From Tupaia tana (Eukaryota; Chordata; Mammalia; Scandentia; Tupaiidae): DNA of 64,000 nucleotides. Each line of letters starts with the position of its first letter. Positions within the stretch are counted from its first letter, which is position 1. The stretch is from positions 11,812,940 through 11,876,939 of the forward strand of contig JAKSZU010000016.1 of NCBI GenBank assembly GCA_026018925.1, read 5' to 3'. The position numbers and the translations under genes were made by a program. Of this stretch, positions 61,752 through 64,000 are shown one piece after another. The notes under the pieces are model-generated. The model saw only the letters and a list, made by a program, of their open reading frames with translations, was not told the DNA's origin and did not search any database.

Positions 61752-64000
61752 AGAGAAAGCCTGCTCAATGGCTCCTGACATCTAGACATGCTGGGAGAAA
61801 GGAAGATGCCCCACTCCTAACTGGGCCTCCAGCATACAAAACCCACGTGAACAGCCCTTCTTCAAGAGAAAGCCTGCTCAATGGCTCCTGACATCTAGAC
61901 ATGCTGGGAGAAAGGAAGATGTCCCACTCCTAACTGGGCCTCCAGCATACAAAACCCACGTGAACAGCCCTTCTTCAAGAGAAAGCCTGCTCAATGGCTC
62001 CTGACATCTAGACATGCTGGGAGAAAGGAAGATGTCCCACTCCTAACTGGGCCTCCAGCCTACAATACCCACGTGAACAGCCCTTCTTCAAGAGAAAGCC
62101 TGCTCAATGGCTCCTGACATCTAGACATGCTGGGAGAAAGGAAGATGTCCCACTCCTAACTGGGCCTCCAGCATACAAAACCCACGTGAACAGCCCTTCT
62201 TCAAGAGAACGCCTGCTCAATGGCTCCTGACATCTAGACATGCTGGGAGAAAGTATGATGTCCCACTCCTAACTGGGCCTCCAGCCTACAAAACCCACGT
62301 GAACAGCCCTTCTTCAAGAGAAAGCCTGCTCAATGGCTCCTGACATCTAGACATGCTGGGAGAAAGGAAGATGTCCCACTCCTAACTGGGCCTCCAGCCT
62401 ACAAAACCCACGTGAACAGCCCTTCTTCAAGAGAAAGCCTGCTCAATGGCTCCTGACATCTAGACATGCTGGGAGAAAGGAAGATGTCCCACTCCTAACT
62501 GGGCCTCCAGCCTACAAAACCCACGTGAACAGCCCTTCTTCAAGAGAAAGCCTGCTCAATGGCTCCTGACATCTAGACATGCTGGGAGAAAAGGAAGATG
62601 TCCCACTCCTAACTGGGCCTCCAGCCTACAAACCCACGTGAACAGCCCTTCTTCAAGAGAAAGCCTGCTCAATGGCTCCTGACATCTAGACATGCTGGGA
62701 GAAAGGAAGATGTCCCACTCCTAACTGGGCCTCCAGCCTACAAAACCCACGTGAACAGCCCTTCTTCAAGAGAAAGCCTGCTCAATGGCTCCTGACATCT
62801 AGACATGCTGGGAGAAAGGAAGATGTCCCACTCCTAACTGGGCCTCCAGCATACAAAACCCACGTGAAACAGCCCTTCTTCAAGAGAAAGCCTGCTCAAT
62901 GGCTCCTGACATCTAGACATGCTGGGAGAAAGGAAGATGTCCCACTCCTAACTGGGCCTCCAGCCTACAAAACCCACGTGAACAGCCCTTCTTCAAGAGA
63001 AAGCCTGCTCAATGGCTCCTGACATCTAGACATGCTGGGAGAAAGGAAGATGTCCCACTCCTAACTGGGCCTCCAGCATACAAAACCCACGTGAACAGCC
63101 CTTCTTCAAGAGAAAGCCTGCTCAATGGCTCCTGACATCTAGACATGCTGGGAGAAAGGAAGATGCCCACTCCTAACTGGGCCTCCAGCCTACAAAACCC
63201 ACGTGAACAGCCGTTCTTCAAGAGAAAGCCTGCTCAATGGCTCCTGACATCTAGACATACTGGGAGAAAGGAAGATGTCCCACTCCTAACTGGGCCTCCA
63301 GCATACAAAACCCACGTGAACAGCCCTTCTTCAAGAGAAAGCCTGCTCAATGGCTCCTGACATCTAGACATGCTGGGAGAAAGGAAGATGTCCCACTCCT
63401 AACTGGGCCTCCAGCATACAAAACCCACGTGAACAGCCCTTCTTCAAGAGAAAGCCTGCTCAATGGCTCCTGACATCTAGACATGCTGGGAGAAAGGAAG
63501 ATGTCCCACTCCTAACTGGGCCTCCAGCCTACAAAAACCCAAGTGAACAGCCCTTCTTCAAGAGAAAGCCTGCTCAATGGCTCCTGACATCTAGACATGC
63601 TGGGAGAAAGGAAGATGTCCCACTCCTATCTGGGCCTCCAGCATACAAAACCCACGTGAACAGCCCATCTTCAAGAGAAAGCCTGCTCAATGGATCCTGA
63701 CATCTAGACATGCCGGGAGAAAGGAAGATGTCCCACTCCTAACTAGGCCTCCAGCCTACAAAACCCACGTGAACAGCCCTTCTGCAAGAGAAAGCCTGCT
63801 CAATGGCTCCTGACATCTAGACATGCTGGGAGAAAGGAAGATGTCCCACTCCTAACTGGGACTCCAGCATACAAAACGCACGTGAACAGCCCTTCTTCAA
63901 GAGAAAGCCTGCTCAATGGCTCCTGACATCTAGACATGCTGGGAGAAAGGAAGATGTCCCACTCCTAACTGGGCCTTCCAGCATACAAAAACCCACGTGA

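Larger units (their letters stand above)
41974..64000 (+). repeat. Satellite array, 113-bp monomer, about 187 copies, right end not reached
   Basis: Head-to-tail units of 113 bp (for example GCCTCCAG at 43680 and 43793). The consensus begins CCTCCAGCMTACAAAACCCA, followed by CGTGAACAGCCCTTCTTCAA, GAGAAAGCCTGCTCAATGGC, TCCTGACATCTAGACATGCT, GGGAGAAAGGAAGATGTCCC and ACTCCTAACTGGG. Most copies differ at 0-3 positions; recurrent variants include CAGCAT/CAGCCT, CCCATCTTC, TGACAGCCCTTCTGC, a 3-bp deletion at CCCTTC, and AAACGCACG. The period is not a multiple of three and stops occur in every frame, so ORFs up to 84 codons are incidental. Three SINE insertions total about 870 bp. Confidence 0.97.

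Noticed and set aside
41974-64000. Satellite as a coding repeat protein (ORFs such as 41919-42167, 48696-48932, 55538-55774)
   Set aside because: 113 is not a multiple of three and each frame meets TGA, TAG or TAA within three monomers; the ORFs depend on chance variants.
41974-64000. CRISPR-like array
   Set aside because: Units are contiguous 113-bp repeats with no unique spacers, in a mammalian genome.
41974-64000. CENP-B box in the monomer
   Set aside because: The box needs TTCG and CGGG cores; the consensus monomer has only one CpG, in CACGTG. Centromere function is not supported by this motif.

Overview
This is a mammalian nuclear genome window. The evidence is a multi-exon vertebrate gene with GT/AG introns, processed mRNA retrocopies, L1/L2 debris and an extreme load of one lineage-specific tRNA-derived SINE (about 60 copies in the first 42 kb). 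The SINE has two forms. The long form (about 250 bp) begins GGGACCAGCAGTTAGCGTAATGG, carries a B box (GGTTCGAGTCC) and ends CCCTATAGCAAAAACCTCTC plus poly-A. The short form (about 170 bp) begins GGGGCCAGCAGGTGGCATGG and ends TCTGGTCAAATTAAAATAAA. From memory they most resemble the CYN tRNA-SINEs of colugos (Dermoptera), so Galeopterus or Cynocephalus is my best guess; a repeat-library search would settle it.

Region 1 (1-41,973) is the body of one minus-strand gene, ANKRD26 or a very close paralogue (CCDC144/ANKRD30/ANKRD36 group). I could place 14 consecutive exons, from 37,335 down to 2,191. All have AG/GT borders, matching phases and no stop, and together they encode 875 residues of the central and start-of-coiled-coil part. 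The ankyrin repeats and promoter would lie beyond the right edge, and the C-terminal coiled coil beyond the left edge. The introns hold the SINEs, an APOOL retrocopy (frameshifted), a COMMD6 retrocopy (one nonsense codon), a TSD-flanked ORF1-only LINE (HAL1 type), a second HAL1/L1 3' end on the other strand, L2-like fragments, a small mariner-like MITE in three copies, a hAT-like element and an unrecognised GC-rich segment at about 27.7-28.3 kb.

Region 2 (41,974 to the window end) is an uninterrupted head-to-tail satellite with a 113-bp monomer. There are about 187 monomers in 22 kb, and the array runs off the window. It shows higher-order periodicity (a 13-monomer, 1,465-bp unit, then 15-16-monomer versions), kilobase block duplications, and a SINE that inserted in one monomer and was then copied with the array to three places. 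Each consensus monomer carries one CACGTG E-box, which contains its only CpG. The array abuts the gene on the 5' side of the first visible exon, so either it sits inside an ANKRD26 intron or it marks the breakpoint of a truncated copy. That junction, and the internal history of the satellite, are the most interesting things here.
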